A DNA stretch of 64,000 nucleotides. It comes from Anomaloglossus baeobatrachus. Lineage: Eukaryota; Chordata; Amphibia; Anura; Aromobatidae. Each line of letters begins with the position of its first letter. The first letter of the stretch is position 1. Shown here piece by piece: positions 43,925 through 54,639 of this stretch. The notes beneath the pieces are model-generated. The model did not search any database. It was not told the origin of the DNA and saw only the letters and a program-made list of their open reading frames with translations. The translations under genes and the position numbers were made by a program. The DNA lies in contig NC_134355.1 in assembly GCF_048569485.1 (NCBI RefSeq), positions 564,083,642-564,147,641 on the forward strand. Reading direction: 5' to 3'.

Positions 43925-45203
43925 CCCCTTCACGACCATGGATGGATATATCCGTCATGGAGTGTGTCCCATTAAGCCCCGCCCCCTGCCGCGGGCAGGC
44001 GGCGGCGGTTGGCACACATATCAGCTGTTTTCAACAGCTGACATGTGTGCCTGCATGTTGCAAGTGGAATCGCTTCCACTCGCAACATTTAACCCCTTAA
44101 ATCTCGCTGCCAAAGTCTGGCAGCGAGATCTATATGCGCGTGGCCATGATTTTTACTTACCACCGCCCCCACCGGAAGTCACGTGCGTGATCACGTGACT
44201 TTCGGTGGTTGCCATCATAGCACAGGGTCATGTGATGACGCCTGCAGCTATGAAGTTTCACTTTCGTTTTCCCTCGGCCGAGAGCAGAGAGAAACAGAAA
44301 GTGACTGAATCTGCTGTTTACAGCTGTAAAGCTGTGATCATCAGATAGATAAGAGCGATCGGATTGCTGATCGCTATAGCCCCCTAGGGGGAGTAGTAAA
44401 ATAAAAAAATAAAATAAAAAAAAAGCTTTAAAAAATAAAAAAAAAAAAACTAAAAAGTTCAAATCACCCCCCTTTCCCCACATTGAAAATTAAAGGGATA
44501 AAAAATAAATAAATATACACATATTTGGTATCGCCGCATTCAGAAATGCCCGATCTATCAAAATATAGAATCAATTAATCTGATTGGTAAACGGCGAAGT
44601 GGCAAAAAAATTCCAAACGCCAAAATTACGTTTTTTGGTCACCGCAAGTTTTACACAAAATGCAATAACAGGCGATGAAAACGTAGCATCTGTGCAAAAA
44701 TGGTACCATTAGAAACGACAGCTCGAGACTCAAAAAATAAGCCGTCACTGAGCCATAGATCCAGAAAAATGAGAACGCTACGTGTTTCAGAAAATGGCGC
44801 AAAACGTGCGCCACTTTTATTGGACAAGCTTGTGAATTTTTTTTTAACCCCCTTAGATACAAGTAAACCTATACATGTTTGGTGTCTACAAACTCGCACC
44901 GACCTCAGACATCATACCCACACATCAGTTTTACCATATAGTGAACACGGTGAATAAAACATCCCAAAAGCTATTGTGCCATCACACTTTTTTTGCAGTT
45001 TTTACACACTTGGAATTTTTTTGCTGTTTTCCAGTACACCATATGGTAAAACTTAAGGTTTCATTTAAAAGTACAACTTGTCCCGCAAAAAACAAGCCCT
45101 CATATGGCAAGATTGACAGAAAAATAAAAAAGTTACGGCTCTCGGAAGAAGGGGAGGAAAAAACAAAAACGCAAAAACGGAAAGTGCCCCGGGGCTGAAG
45201 GGG
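43925..45203. mobile_element. TTAA-flanked element, 1.28 kb
   Basis: The ends CCCCTTCACGACC and GGGGCTGAAGGGG are flanked by exact TTAA (43921-43924, 45204-45207). Homologous along its length to 38024-39287. It contains a palindromic CACGTGCGTGATCACGTGAC-like stretch near 44179 and no transposase. Confidence 0.75.
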
Positions 45204-45529
45204 TTAATGGAAGCTTTTGATAATGGGGCGTCTATATTCACATGTGATCTATGTGAATATAGCGGGAAGGCCAATAAAACATCAATTATCCTTATATTAA
45301 TGGCTTCATAAATCAAACTTTGCATGGTCGGAGGGGGGACTTGCAAGTTATTAATAGATTAACAAAAGGTGATAACCAAGTATCCTGGAAATCTGCAAAT
45401 AGCAACCACTGATCCACAAAACATGTTGAGTTTAAACATGTCTAATGTTCCCCATACACATTAGATAGCACCATCTCCCCTGACTCCCCCATACAAACGC
45501 TCGGCCAAGCGCTGCTGTCTTCTCTATAA
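45204..45529. other. Intron sequence, no feature seen
   Basis: AT-rich, unassigned. A short inverted pair TATTCACATGTGATCTATGTGAATA occurs near 45234. Confidence 0.35.
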
Positions 45530-45878
45530 GGCCACATGCACATGATTATTTGGCGAGTTTTACCTCAGTATTTGTAAGGCCACGTGCACACATTGAGCAT
45601 TTGGTGAGTTTTTTACCTCAGTATTTGTAAGACCACGTGCACACACGACACGGAGTATTTGGTGAGGTTTTTGCCTCCGTATTTGTAAACCAGGAGAGGG
45701 TAAAAAAATGCAGGAGTTGTGTCTGTGTTTCTATTGTACTTTTCATCTGACTGTTCCACTCCTGGTCTTGCATTACAAATACTGAGGTAAAGAACTCACC
45801 AAATGCTCCACGTGTGCATGTGACCTTACAAATACTAAGGTAAAAAACTCTCCAAATGCTCCACATGTGTACGTGGCC
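45530..45878. mobile_element. TAA-flanked MITE with multiplied terminal arms
   Basis: GGCCAC...GTGGCC ends are flanked by TAA (45527-45529, 45879-45881). The terminal unit of about 50 bases (CACGTGCACAC...GCATTTGGTGAG...CTCAGTATTTGTAA) occurs three times in a row on the left and twice, inverted, on the right. Confidence 0.75.
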
Positions 45879-46082
45879 TAAGAGACTGCTCTGGTAGCGA
45901 CATCTCCCAGAGAACAAAAGTATTGGTGATTAGAAACCCAATGTGTTGAATCTTTCTCTTTCCCAGGGAGATTAGGGAGACCCCTATACACATTACAATG
46001 TCTGCAGAGCCTGACGACATTGGTGGGTTCGGCCAACTTTAGTGTAATATGTGTGGGGGTCAGAAGGAAGCCCAGGACATAA

Positions 46083-46532
46083 GGCCCCTTTACACACTGC
46101 AACATCGCTAGCGATATAGCTATAACGTCACCGGTTTTGTGACGTAATAGCGACTTCCCAGCGACATTGCAGTGTGTGACACGCATCAGCGACTTGGCCC
46201 CCGCTGTGAGGTCGCTGATCGCTACAAATCTTTCAGGACCATTTTTTGGCCCTTTGTTTCCCGCTGCACAGCATGCATCGTTGTGTTTGACACCATTACA
46301 ACGACATAGTTAGCGATTTAGAACTCAGCCCGTAGGCGTGTTATAGCATTCCCTTTCCCTTGCTGTGTGACACGTCCCCAACGACCAGCGAGGTTGTTCT
46401 GCAGGTCCGTATCGCTGTTGTGTCATTGACCAGATCTGCCTGTTTGACAGCTCACCAGCGACTTTCCAGCAATCCCGGCCAGGTCGGGATTGCTGGTGGG
46501 ATCCCTAGGAAGTCTCAGTGTGTAAAGGGGCC
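46083..46532. mobile_element. Harbinger-like MITE
   Basis: Inverted ends GGCCCCTTTACACACTG and CAGTGTGTAAAGGGGCC. Flanks are TAA on the left and TAT on the right, so one copy has changed. Rich in GCGACATT and CGCTG words. Confidence 0.7.
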
Positions 46533-46857
46533 TATGCTCTAATTATTTAGCATTGTGCACAATACTGTGGGAGCAAAATAGTTGCCATTGTAGCCGTGCC
46601 CCATCCAGCGTGCAAGTGCATTTCCCTATGCTGGATGTTAGGTCAGGAGATCAAAAGTGTAGGTGATGAGAACAGTAGTGATTTATAAAAAAAGCTGAAC
46701 TACCGGTAATTACAGGCACACTGTGGGATTGCATACATCTTGTATCACAGGCGCTCCACCCGAGCAGGTGGAGTCATCCATACAATACACATAAAGCATT
46801 ATTCCTAAGGGGATAGTTGGGCAGAAGAACTTAAATGATTAGGACTTGATTGATTAC

Positions 46858-47046
46858 CTGTCTGCTGAATGTGTTCTGCACATGAATCCAGTAATCTTCC
46901 ACCGGGTCGTAGCAGTAAATTGCCTTTGTGAGTCCTCCAGCAACATAGATGAGGTTGTTTAAGGACACGGCTGTGATACATCTCTTTGCTATAGGAATTG
47001 CAGCACGTAGTAACCAGGCATTGGTGTCTGGATCATAGCACTGAAC
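46858..47046 (-). CDS. klhl24: KLHL24 exon 6 (residues 471-533)
   Basis: This 189-bp phase 0-0 exon encodes VQCYDPDTNAWLLRAAIPIA and continues to HVQNTFSRQ. It holds a complete kelch blade with the diagnostic di-glycine (YVAGG) followed by tyrosine and tryptophan (YCYDPVEDYW). The acceptor is TTTCTCAG and the donor CAG|GTAATC. The length of 63 residues equals the human exon as recalled. Confidence 0.95.
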
Positions 47047-47956
47047 CTGAGAAACAAAGCATATCACCAGTTATGTGCTGGCATACAGAAAGTGGTCATC
47101 TACGCTGATGTGTGGTGTTACTCAATACACAATACAAGGCTATATCTACAGGGACGCCCTGCCCTCATGTGATGTGTGGCTGATCATCTGACTCCGACAC
47201 TACAGATAAGAATATGGCATGCAGCCCTTACTCAGCTTTGGCATCGTGAACACTTCAAAGTAGGTCTTCCTCTAGATTTTGGAATATGCAGAGATAAAGG
47301 TTGGCATAACCACAAGAGTTGGGCAATAACACTGGACAATAAGGCCTGTGATGCCTCAATTAACTTGGGTAACTAATTTTATGAACTTGGTTGCAATGAA
47401 ATAGAAGGGTGCTGTCCCCAAACTATTGCCACAATTTGGAAAAAGTCCTGCAAAAATGTCTTTGACCGCTCATCCATCTTGTCGACATGACATTCCTGGA
47501 GATGGGAGAACAGAGACTATCGAGGGACCAGGAATGGAAGAGACAAGAGATTGGTAACGTGAGGCTGAATTCAAACATCAGCTTTTCTGTCCAGTGTGCT
47601 GAATCCATTTTGGCTCCAGATCTCAGTATTTTCCATCCACGTGTCCATCTTGTACCGAAAAAAAGAAAGGTCAAAGCTTCTTCTATCAAATATTCGAGTG
47701 AAAAAAGAACAGTGGTTGAATGATACTCGGCCTCATGTAAGTGCTAGCTATTATTTTTGATGGGCCCATTCATGTCAATGGATGACTTTATCTTCAAATC
47801 AGATCAAAATAGGACGGCACCATTTTTTTTTTTGTTTCCGAAAAACAGTTGAAATGAATGTGTCTGTTCGGTTTCCGTAAAATAAAAGTGTTCAAAACTT
47901 ATAGAACAAACACTGGCATTTGAAAGACCTCCAAGTGTTACTCTTTTTATTATTTA
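47047..47956 (-). other. klhl24: klhl24 intron between exons 5 and 6, left part
   Basis: No gene. AGGCTGAATTCAAACATCAG at about 47562 looks like an old MITE end. The rest is unassigned. Confidence 0.4.
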
Positions 47957-49216
47957 CTAGCTGTACTACCCGGCTTCGACCGGGTTAATAACTGCTGTTA
48001 ACAAAATAGAATGTATTAACAAAAATGTATTCTGCACACAAAAACCACAAAACAAATAGATATAAATGTAATTATTAAAAGGCAAAAACTAAGCTAATAG
48101 AAGCATTTCACAACATATATTTCAACACCACAGATATTCCACAACAGATTTAACTAAATTGGCCAAGTAATGTGCTCCGTCTGTCTCTTTCCAGGTCTGT
48201 CTCTTTCCAGGTCTGCCTCTTTCCTCGTCTGCCTCTTTCCTCGTCTGCCTCTTTCCTCGTCTGCCTCTTTCCTCGTCTGCCTCTTTCCTCGTCTGCCTCT
48301 TTCCTCGTCTGCCTGTCTCTGTCTCTTTGTTTCTTTCCCCATCTGTCTCTTTCCAGGTCTGTCTCCCCATCTCTTTGTCTGTGTCTTTTCCTGTCTGTCT
48401 CTTTCCGTGTCTGCCTATCTTTGTCTGTCTCTATTTCTCTGTCTCTTTCCCCGTCTGTCTCTATCAAGGTCTGTGTCTTTCCCCATCTATCTTTGTCTGT
48501 CTCTCTGTCTGTCTCCTACTTCCCTGTCTGCCTGTCTCTGTCTGCATGTCTGTCTGTCTCTTTCCCCATCTGTCTCTTTCCAGGTCTGTCTCTTTCCAGG
48601 TCTGTCTCTTTCCAGGTCTGTCTCTTTCACCGTTTGTCTCGGTCTGTCTCTTTCCCTGTCTGTCTCTATCTCTCTGTCTCTTTCCCTGTCTGGCTCTCTC
48701 TCTGTTTGTCTCTCTCTGTCTCTCTCTATCCGTCTCCCCACCGACATCTTATTACCTCACATATAAGCTTCTTATACTATGAATGTCTTTTGTTCCTATA
48801 GCAACCAATCACAGCTCCTACTAATAACCTGTAGTTCCAGGCTCCATTTACTTTAATGAAGGCATGTTTTTTGGAGAGTAACTGTAAAGCGCGGGGTTAA
48901 GTTTTCCTGTCAAAACATAGTCTACGACGTTCCCTGGGTCACATGAGGTGTCTGTGCAAAATTTTGTGATTGTAAATGCGACGGTGCGGATACACTTTTC
49001 GTTTCACTTTTTCCCCATTATGTAGATAGGGGCAAAATTGATTGGTAAATTGGAACGCGCGGGGTTAAAATTTCATCTGACAACATAGCCTATGACGCTC
49101 TCAGGGGCCAGGCGTGTGAGTGTGCAAAATTTTGTGGCTGTAGCTGCGACGATGCAGATGCCAATCCCGGACATACACACACACACACACACATTCAGCT
49201 TTATATATATTAGATA
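47957..49216. repeat. Interspersed repeat with terminal CCGG hairpin
   Basis: Begins ACTAGCTGTACTACCCGGCT with a small hairpin ACCCGGcttcgaCCGGGTT and ends ATTCAGCTTTATATATATTAG after an (AC)n run. I recall such units as abundant in frogs, but I cannot name the class; no inverted ends or coding sequence are visible. A GC-GGGGTTAA word recurs at 48888 and 49056, suggesting an internal duplication of about 170 bases. Confidence 0.5.
48175..48740. repeat. 12-bp pyrimidine minisatellite
   Basis: About 45 variable copies of TCTGTCTCTTTCC- and TCGTCTGCCTCTTTCC-like units. The plus strand is almost purely pyrimidine, giving chance SLSRSVSF-type frames and their RDRET mirror. The tract could form triplex DNA. 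Confidence 0.85.
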
Positions 49217-49394
49217 GCATTCTAAGCTGTTTTGTTCATTTAATTAGGTGGGTAGGAGAATTAGAAAGTGGGGGTCCAGCCAAAATCATTGGACACCGGC
49301 CTGAGAACACAATCCTTTCACCACTAGACGTTATATTTGGAACTACACAAGTCAAGAAATAGTCTGCTGGCATGTCCCATAGAAACCCATTTTA

Positions 49395-49750
49395 TTAAAG
49401 GGAATCTGTTATCAGGATTTTATATCCATATTATAGCCCCAAAATAAAGACACTTTAATGTTGATTAAATTGTTACCTTGTTTGTAGAAATTCGTTTTGC
49501 AGAGTTAGAGAAATACATAGTTAAAATTCTTTGGTAATGAGTTGTAATTGCAGCAGGGTTGAACATTGCACCTGCTCCATTGTTGACATTGTATGGTAAT
49601 GGTTGGAAGTGCAGCGGGGTTGAACATTGCACCAACAGCTCTTCCTGACTTTTCCCCTATTCTCCGCCCTTTGCCTGCCACTGACTGACAGATCTCGGGC
49701 AGGGGAGGAAGGTCACTGAAACAGGGGTGACCTGTCAGAGACATAAGGCA
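49395..49750. mobile_element. Partial TTAA MITE
   Basis: ATTAAAGGGAATCTGTTATCAGG is a left end of the 282-608 family. No matching right end was found. The centre holds a near-duplicate pair at about 49553-49573 and 49616-49636. Confidence 0.45.
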
Positions 49751-50063
49751 ATTTTATGCTAATGAGTTACCCACTGCACATTCATTAGCATAGAATTTCA
49801 TTTTACAGTTCCAGCAAAGTGGATAGGATTTATAGAAATCTCATACCCACTGGGCTTTATTATGCTACATAAAGTGAACTAGGGTGTGTTTTGGAAATTT
49901 GCAACATGTTAATCTCTCTTGCATGTACTCTCTGGGTTATATGTGCAGATATTCCTCATAGAATTGCACTGGATGTGTAAAATCCGCACGTAATCCACAC
50001 ACGGCTGCATCAATAAAGCCAAATACCAGGAAGTGTCAAAAACAAAACAGCTTTCTTTAAAAC

Positions 50064-50719
50064 TGTCACGAGGTGTGAAGGGATGACATGGGACCAGGGC
50101 TCCAAGACTGGCTCTCAGGCTAGGGGGTCCTAGCTGTCCCTTATACCAAAGATACTTCTAATGGTGAAGATGTCTAGGCCACCTTCCTTCCCCGCTCCTG
50201 GCCAGCTCTGATCTAATACCCCCTCTCCCCCACCCCAGAGGAGGACCGGGACAGTAGTGGTTGAACCGACATATATGGACAAATGGGAAAACCAAAACTC
50301 TATCACACATTTAGCACACACGGAGACAATATGTGATAAGGAGGAAATAAATAGCCGGAAGGAAATAACCAGATGATGAGAGGTTTTCCACAGCACACCA
50401 AGCAGCACGCAATAAATTAACAGAAACTGAAACACAACAGCACACGGACCGGTTTAGCAAAAACTATAGTCGGCATGGGAAGACAGGCTTCACCATCTTA
50501 AAAAGGCGGGAAGACACTATGATAGGTCTCCCACAACGTGATCCAAGAGTTAACAAGGAAGCTACAAGAAATTAATTAACTCCTCCAAATCTGATCACTA
50601 ATGAGCACACAGCTAATTGACACCTGAGTCTGTCAGTGCAACTCAGAAGCACCAGAGAGAAAGCATCGTGTGAAGTGTCAGATTCTGTAGTGTGAACAGC
50701 GTCATATGCCACCATGACA
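50064..50719 (+). repeat. Candidate solo LTR
   Basis: Starts TGTCACGAGGTGTGAAGGG and ends GCCACCATGACA, with TGTCA/TGACA inverted tips, 656 bp. No target duplication and no internal genes. The call is by form. Confidence 0.4.
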
Positions 50720-51345
50720 CTCAGCGAGTTTAGAGCCAGACACCATGTGACAAAAACATGACCTACCAAAAAGAGACAAAAATCATGACGTTAAAAAAAA
50801 AAACGCAATAAAGAGGCATGAAAAAAAATCCACTCAAGACTGTTGATGGAAGATCCTTGAATAATGTTCCCTTAGTTTTCCACTAAAAGTCATGTGTGTG
50901 ACATAGAGACAAAAAGCCACGCATCACGAGGATGAGATCCTCTACTACTACTGTTCCTCTACTGTCAATATAATTTTCCTTGGTGGGAGAGAGGAGAAAA
51001 CAGGAGGCAATGGTGTTATTTGTGCTCATTTGACGTCACTATTAAAGCTTACTTTATTGTTCATAAACCTATTGCACAACAATTTATATTGATACATTAC
51101 TTATATCAAAAATGTTATATATAGAATGGTTTCTCTTTAGTTAAATCAACAATTTATTACTCTACTTCCTTTATATATACATTATGTGTTTTTGTAATTC
51201 CAAAAATGTTCTTTAGAAAAAAAAAATAAAAAAAAAGTAATGAAAAAATGAAAGTTACCTAATTTACGGAATAGGTTCAGAAATGCTGCAGAAAATCAGC
51301 AAAATTAAAAACTCACCAAAAGCTCATCATGGGAAAGTAGCCTTA
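50720..51345. other. klhl24: Intron sequence, no feature seen
   Basis: AT-rich stretch between the LTR-like block and the MITE pair. No repeats recognised apart from short A runs. Confidence 0.4.
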
Positions 51346-51909
51346 GGGGTACTTTACATGCTGCGGCATCACAAACGATTGCTAGCGATGTCGAGCGCGA
51401 TAGCACCCACCCCGTCACTCGTGCGACATTTGGTGATCGCTGCTGTAGCGAACATTATCGCTACGGCAGCGTCACACGCACATACCTGGTCAGTGACGTC
51501 ACTGTGACCACCGAACAATCCCTCCTTCAAGGGAGAGGTGCGTTCGTCGTCATAGCGACGTCACTGCGGCGTCACTAAGCGGCCGGCCAATAGAAGCGAA
51601 GGAGCGGAGATAAGCGGATTGTAACATCCCGCCCACCTCCTTTCTTCCTCATTGCTGGTGGACGCAGGTAAGGAGATGTTCGTCGCTCCTGCGGTGTCAC
51701 ACATAGCGATGTGTGTACCGGTGGCAGCAGCGATATTAAGGAAATGAACGACGTGTCAACGATCACCGTTTTGAAACGATTTGACGATCGTTGATCGTCG
51801 CTCATTAGTGTTACAAGCTGCGATGTAGCTACCGGTGCTGGATGTGCGTCACTAAAGACGTGACCCCGATGATATATCAGTAGCGATGTCGCAGCGTGTA
51901 AAGTACCCC
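51346..51909. mobile_element. TTA-flanked Harbinger-like MITE
   Basis: GGGGTACTTTACATGCTGCG and CGCAGCGTGTAAAGTACCCC ends with TTA on both sides (51343-51345, 51910-51912). The right TTA is shared with the next element. Confidence 0.8.
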
Positions 51910-51912
51910 TTA

Positions 51913-52334
51913 GACTCCTTTCACATTGCGTTTTGCCTTACGTTCACAGGTCCCGTCGGGGCATCCGTCCGAACCGCCCCTCCCCCACCCCGCAAAGCGT
52001 GTTTCGGACGCCTGCGCCGGCAGGACCATTCACTGTAATGGAGCACACTACGTTAGCGTGTGCTCTGTTTTGTGTCTTTTTTGCACATATACGTTTTCTG
52101 CAGACGGACATCCGAATGTACTCGACTACGTTCGGGTGTCCGTCTGCAGAAAACGTATATGTGCAAAAAAGGCACAAAACAGAGCACACGCTAACGTAGT
52201 GTGCTCCATTACAGTGAATGGCCCTGCCGGCGCATGCGTCCGAAACACGCTTTGCGGGGTGGGGGAGGGGCGGTTCGGACGGATGCCCCGACGGGACCTG
52301 TGAACGTAAGGCAAAACGCAATGTGAAAGGAGCC
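51913..52334. mobile_element. Nearly perfect palindromic MITE
   Basis: Two arms of about 208 bases are almost exact complements around TGTACTCGACTACG near 52124. TTA flanks both sides (51910-51912, 52335-52337). Each strand reads a near-identical open frame of about 125 codons purely because of the symmetry. Confidence 0.9.
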
Positions 52335-52417
52335 TTAAAAGACTGATCGATTGGGTTTTAATATATCCATAGAAAATGTTAATCTCGGACATAGACGTCA
52401 TTGCCAGAGCCATTTAC

Positions 52418-52606
52418 CTTGTCAGAACATGTGTTGTCGTCTGGTCCTCCTCCAATAACAAATAATTTGCCAACACAGCTGGTAACGGCAGGCGAGCTCA
52501 CAGCCTCCTTAAGAGGAGCCACATCTGTCCATCGATTAGAAAATGAATCATAGCATTCAACACTGCTCAGCCTGTTCTGTCCATCATATCCCCCAACCAC
52601 ATAAAC
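52418..52606 (-). CDS. klhl24: KLHL24 exon 5 (residues 408-470)
   Basis: A 189-bp phase 0-0 exon encodes VYVVGGYDGQNRLSSVECYD and continues to PDDNTCSDK. It carries kelch blades three to four, with di-glycines in VVGGYDG and VIGGGPDD and the following W in NRWTDVAP. The acceptor is CTTGTAG and the donor AAG|GTAAAT. Sixty-three residues as in human. Confidence 0.95.
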
Positions 52607-52649
52607 CTACAAGAGAAAAGGCACAAAATCAAGAGGTTAGAAAAAGTAG

Positions 52650-52858
52650 ATTATGACCGACTTTGCACATCTGGGTTTTCCAGTCTGAGGATGGACCAGG
52701 ATGTATGCAATGGCCGGCGGGTCTCCTGACACAAACTCAACAGGTTTCATATATATCTATGATGTTGTTCGGTTTGTGTGAGGAGACCTGCGGCCGGTCC
52801 ATACATTCCTGTCCGTATCTGGAAAGTGAGACACGGACGTGTGAAGCCGACCTTAAAA
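52650..52858. mobile_element. Small MITE
   Basis: GACCGACTTTGCACATCTGG and CGGACGTGTGAAGCCGACC are inverted ends. Its right half is included in the 324-bp duplication. Confidence 0.5.
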
Positions 52859-53447
52859 GATTAATGAAAAAAAACAAATTACTATATCATTAAAAGCCAC
52901 ACAATCTTTTAAGATCCATTATGGATTCCTCTCGGTTTTCAAAATCTGTGCTTTTGGCTGCTTTCACACATCCGGCTTGAGCTGTGCGGCTCAATCCGGC
53001 TGTGGAAGCTATGCAACGGATGCGGTTAAAACACCGCATCCTTTGCATAAGTTTTTCCTTTGCGGCCCGTCCGGTTTTTGCCGCTTGCGGCATGCTACTG
53101 AGCATGCGCAGTGGCAAAAACCGCATACATTCCTGTCCGTATCTGGAAAGTGAGACACGGACGTGTGAAGCCGACCTTAAAAGATTAATGAAAAAAAACA
53201 AATTACTATATCATTAAAAGCCACACAATCTTTTAAGATCCATTATGGATTCCTCTCGGTTTTCAAAATCTGTGCTTTTGGCTGCTTTCACACATCCGGC
53301 TTGAGCTGTGCGGCTCAATCCGGCTGTGGAAGCTATGCAACGGATGCGGTGAAAACACCGCATCCTTTGCATAAGTTTTTCCTTTGCGGCCCGTCCGGTT
53401 TTTGCCGCTTGCGGCATGCTACTGAGCATGCGCAGTGGCAAAAACCG
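52800..53447 (+). repeat. 324-bp tandem duplication
   Basis: 52800-53123 and 53124-53447 are nearly identical; the one difference I see is GGTTAAAAC against GGTGAAAAC. The unit joins the right half of one MITE to the left part of another. The breakpoints share only CAT. Confidence 0.9.
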
Positions 53448-53790
53448 CATGCGGCGGCCGGATGCGGTTATTGCCGCATTGCGCGGCATCCGGCCGCCAT
53501 AGGCATGCATTGAAAAATGCGCCGCATCGGCCGAATGCGGCGCGATGCGGTTTTTTTTTGCCGCACGAAAAAACGTGCCAGGCAACGTTCCATCCGGCCG
53601 CCGCATCGGCTAAATCTGCCGCATGCGGCAAAAACCGGATGAAACGCAAGGCCATGCGGCACAATGCGGCACTAATTAAAGTCTATGCAGGAAAATCGCA
53701 ACCGGCAGCAAAAAAAAAACGGTTGCGATTTTCCTGCAAAGTGCCGGAGTGTGCCGCATTGCAGAAACCGGAGGTGTGAAAGCAGCCTTC
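53280..53790. mobile_element. CCGG/GCGGCA-rich MITE
   Basis: GGCTGCTTTCACACATCCGG and GGAGGTGTGAAAGCAGCC are the inverted ends. Nested inverted words (TTTTTGCCGC, GCGGCAAAAA; GCAACCGGCAGC) fill it. A partial copy precedes it because of the duplication. Confidence 0.65.
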
Positions 53791-54043
53791 GAAGCAAAAT
53801 AAATGGCTGCAAATACATGAATCTGTTGTGGTAACACAGTGGTCACACGGCTGCCATTACACGACATTACCAAACCTCTATCTAGTAGCGGAACATGCAC
53901 CCTGTGTGTCTCTACATATATGTCCTAGAAAATCTAAAATCTATATAAAAAGGTATATCACTAAAAAAAACACATTTCTGATTTTCTGGGAGGATAAGAT
54001 AGTTCAAGACTAATTTTATACTCAATGTATAGCAAAAACTTAC

Positions 54044-54162
54044 TTTCCCTAGGAGCACAGCCATTTTATGACGCCATCTTCCTTTGTTTAAGGAGGCAAC
54101 TCTGATCCAAATATTTAACTGAGAATTATAGATCCACACATCACGACTGTTGATCCTTCCTC
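54044..54162 (-). CDS. klhl24: KLHL24 exon 4 (residues 368-407)
   Basis: A 119-bp exon entered in phase 1 and left in phase 0. It encodes GRINSRDVWIYNSQLNIWIR and then VASLNKGRWRHKMAVLLGK, most of the second kelch blade. The acceptor is CTTTTTAG and the donor AAA|GTAAGT. As recalled, the human residues are identical. Confidence 0.95.
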
Positions 54163-54639
54163 CTAAAAAGAACCAGGATTAATTAATCAATGAGTAATTA
54201 GGATTAATGAATATCGTCAATTAGCCAGGATGGTGAGTAGTTGCAAAGACCATCTTCTGCTCTGGAGGACCCGGCATGCCTGTTCATCACAAAGATAGTC
54301 TATTGATTTCAATAGCCACCATGCAATGCATCATGCCTCCTGTGATGGCGCTGCAGCAAAACCGAGCACTTGGTGTCTGGATCCCCAAACCATTGCAGCA
54401 GATTACTCTGGGTCCTAGCACTTTTACTCCCTGTGACAAGGCCATACATAGAAATTATAGGGTCACATAGCAAACGTCCTAATTGTCCCCATCTCCTCAT
54501 CACCACCACCCAAAAAATGTCAAGGAAGTAAAGATCTCCCAACTTTTAAAAACATAAAGAATGGCATATATTGTGGCAAATTGACAATAATTATGCCAAT
54601 ACTGAAACCCCTTAATTATCTCACCTACTACAACACCTC
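54163..54639 (-). other. klhl24: klhl24 intron 3, left part
   Basis: No repeat border or gene recognised between exon 4 and the satellite. Confidence 0.4.

Larger units (their letters stand above)
17926..46857 (-). other. klhl24: klhl24 last intron, about 28.9 kb
   Basis: The intron runs from donor CAG|GTAATC to acceptor CTTTTAG and makes up almost half the window. Nearly all of its bulk is recognisable repeats, each listed separately. No second gene is seen inside it on either strand. Confidence 0.85.

Noticed and set aside
48170-48801. Long plus-strand open frames of SLSRSVSF repeats and the minus-strand RDRET frames
   Set aside because: Simple-sequence translation of a pyrimidine minisatellite.
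51926-52321. Two 125-codon genes on opposite strands
   Set aside because: They are mirror images created by a palindromic MITE.
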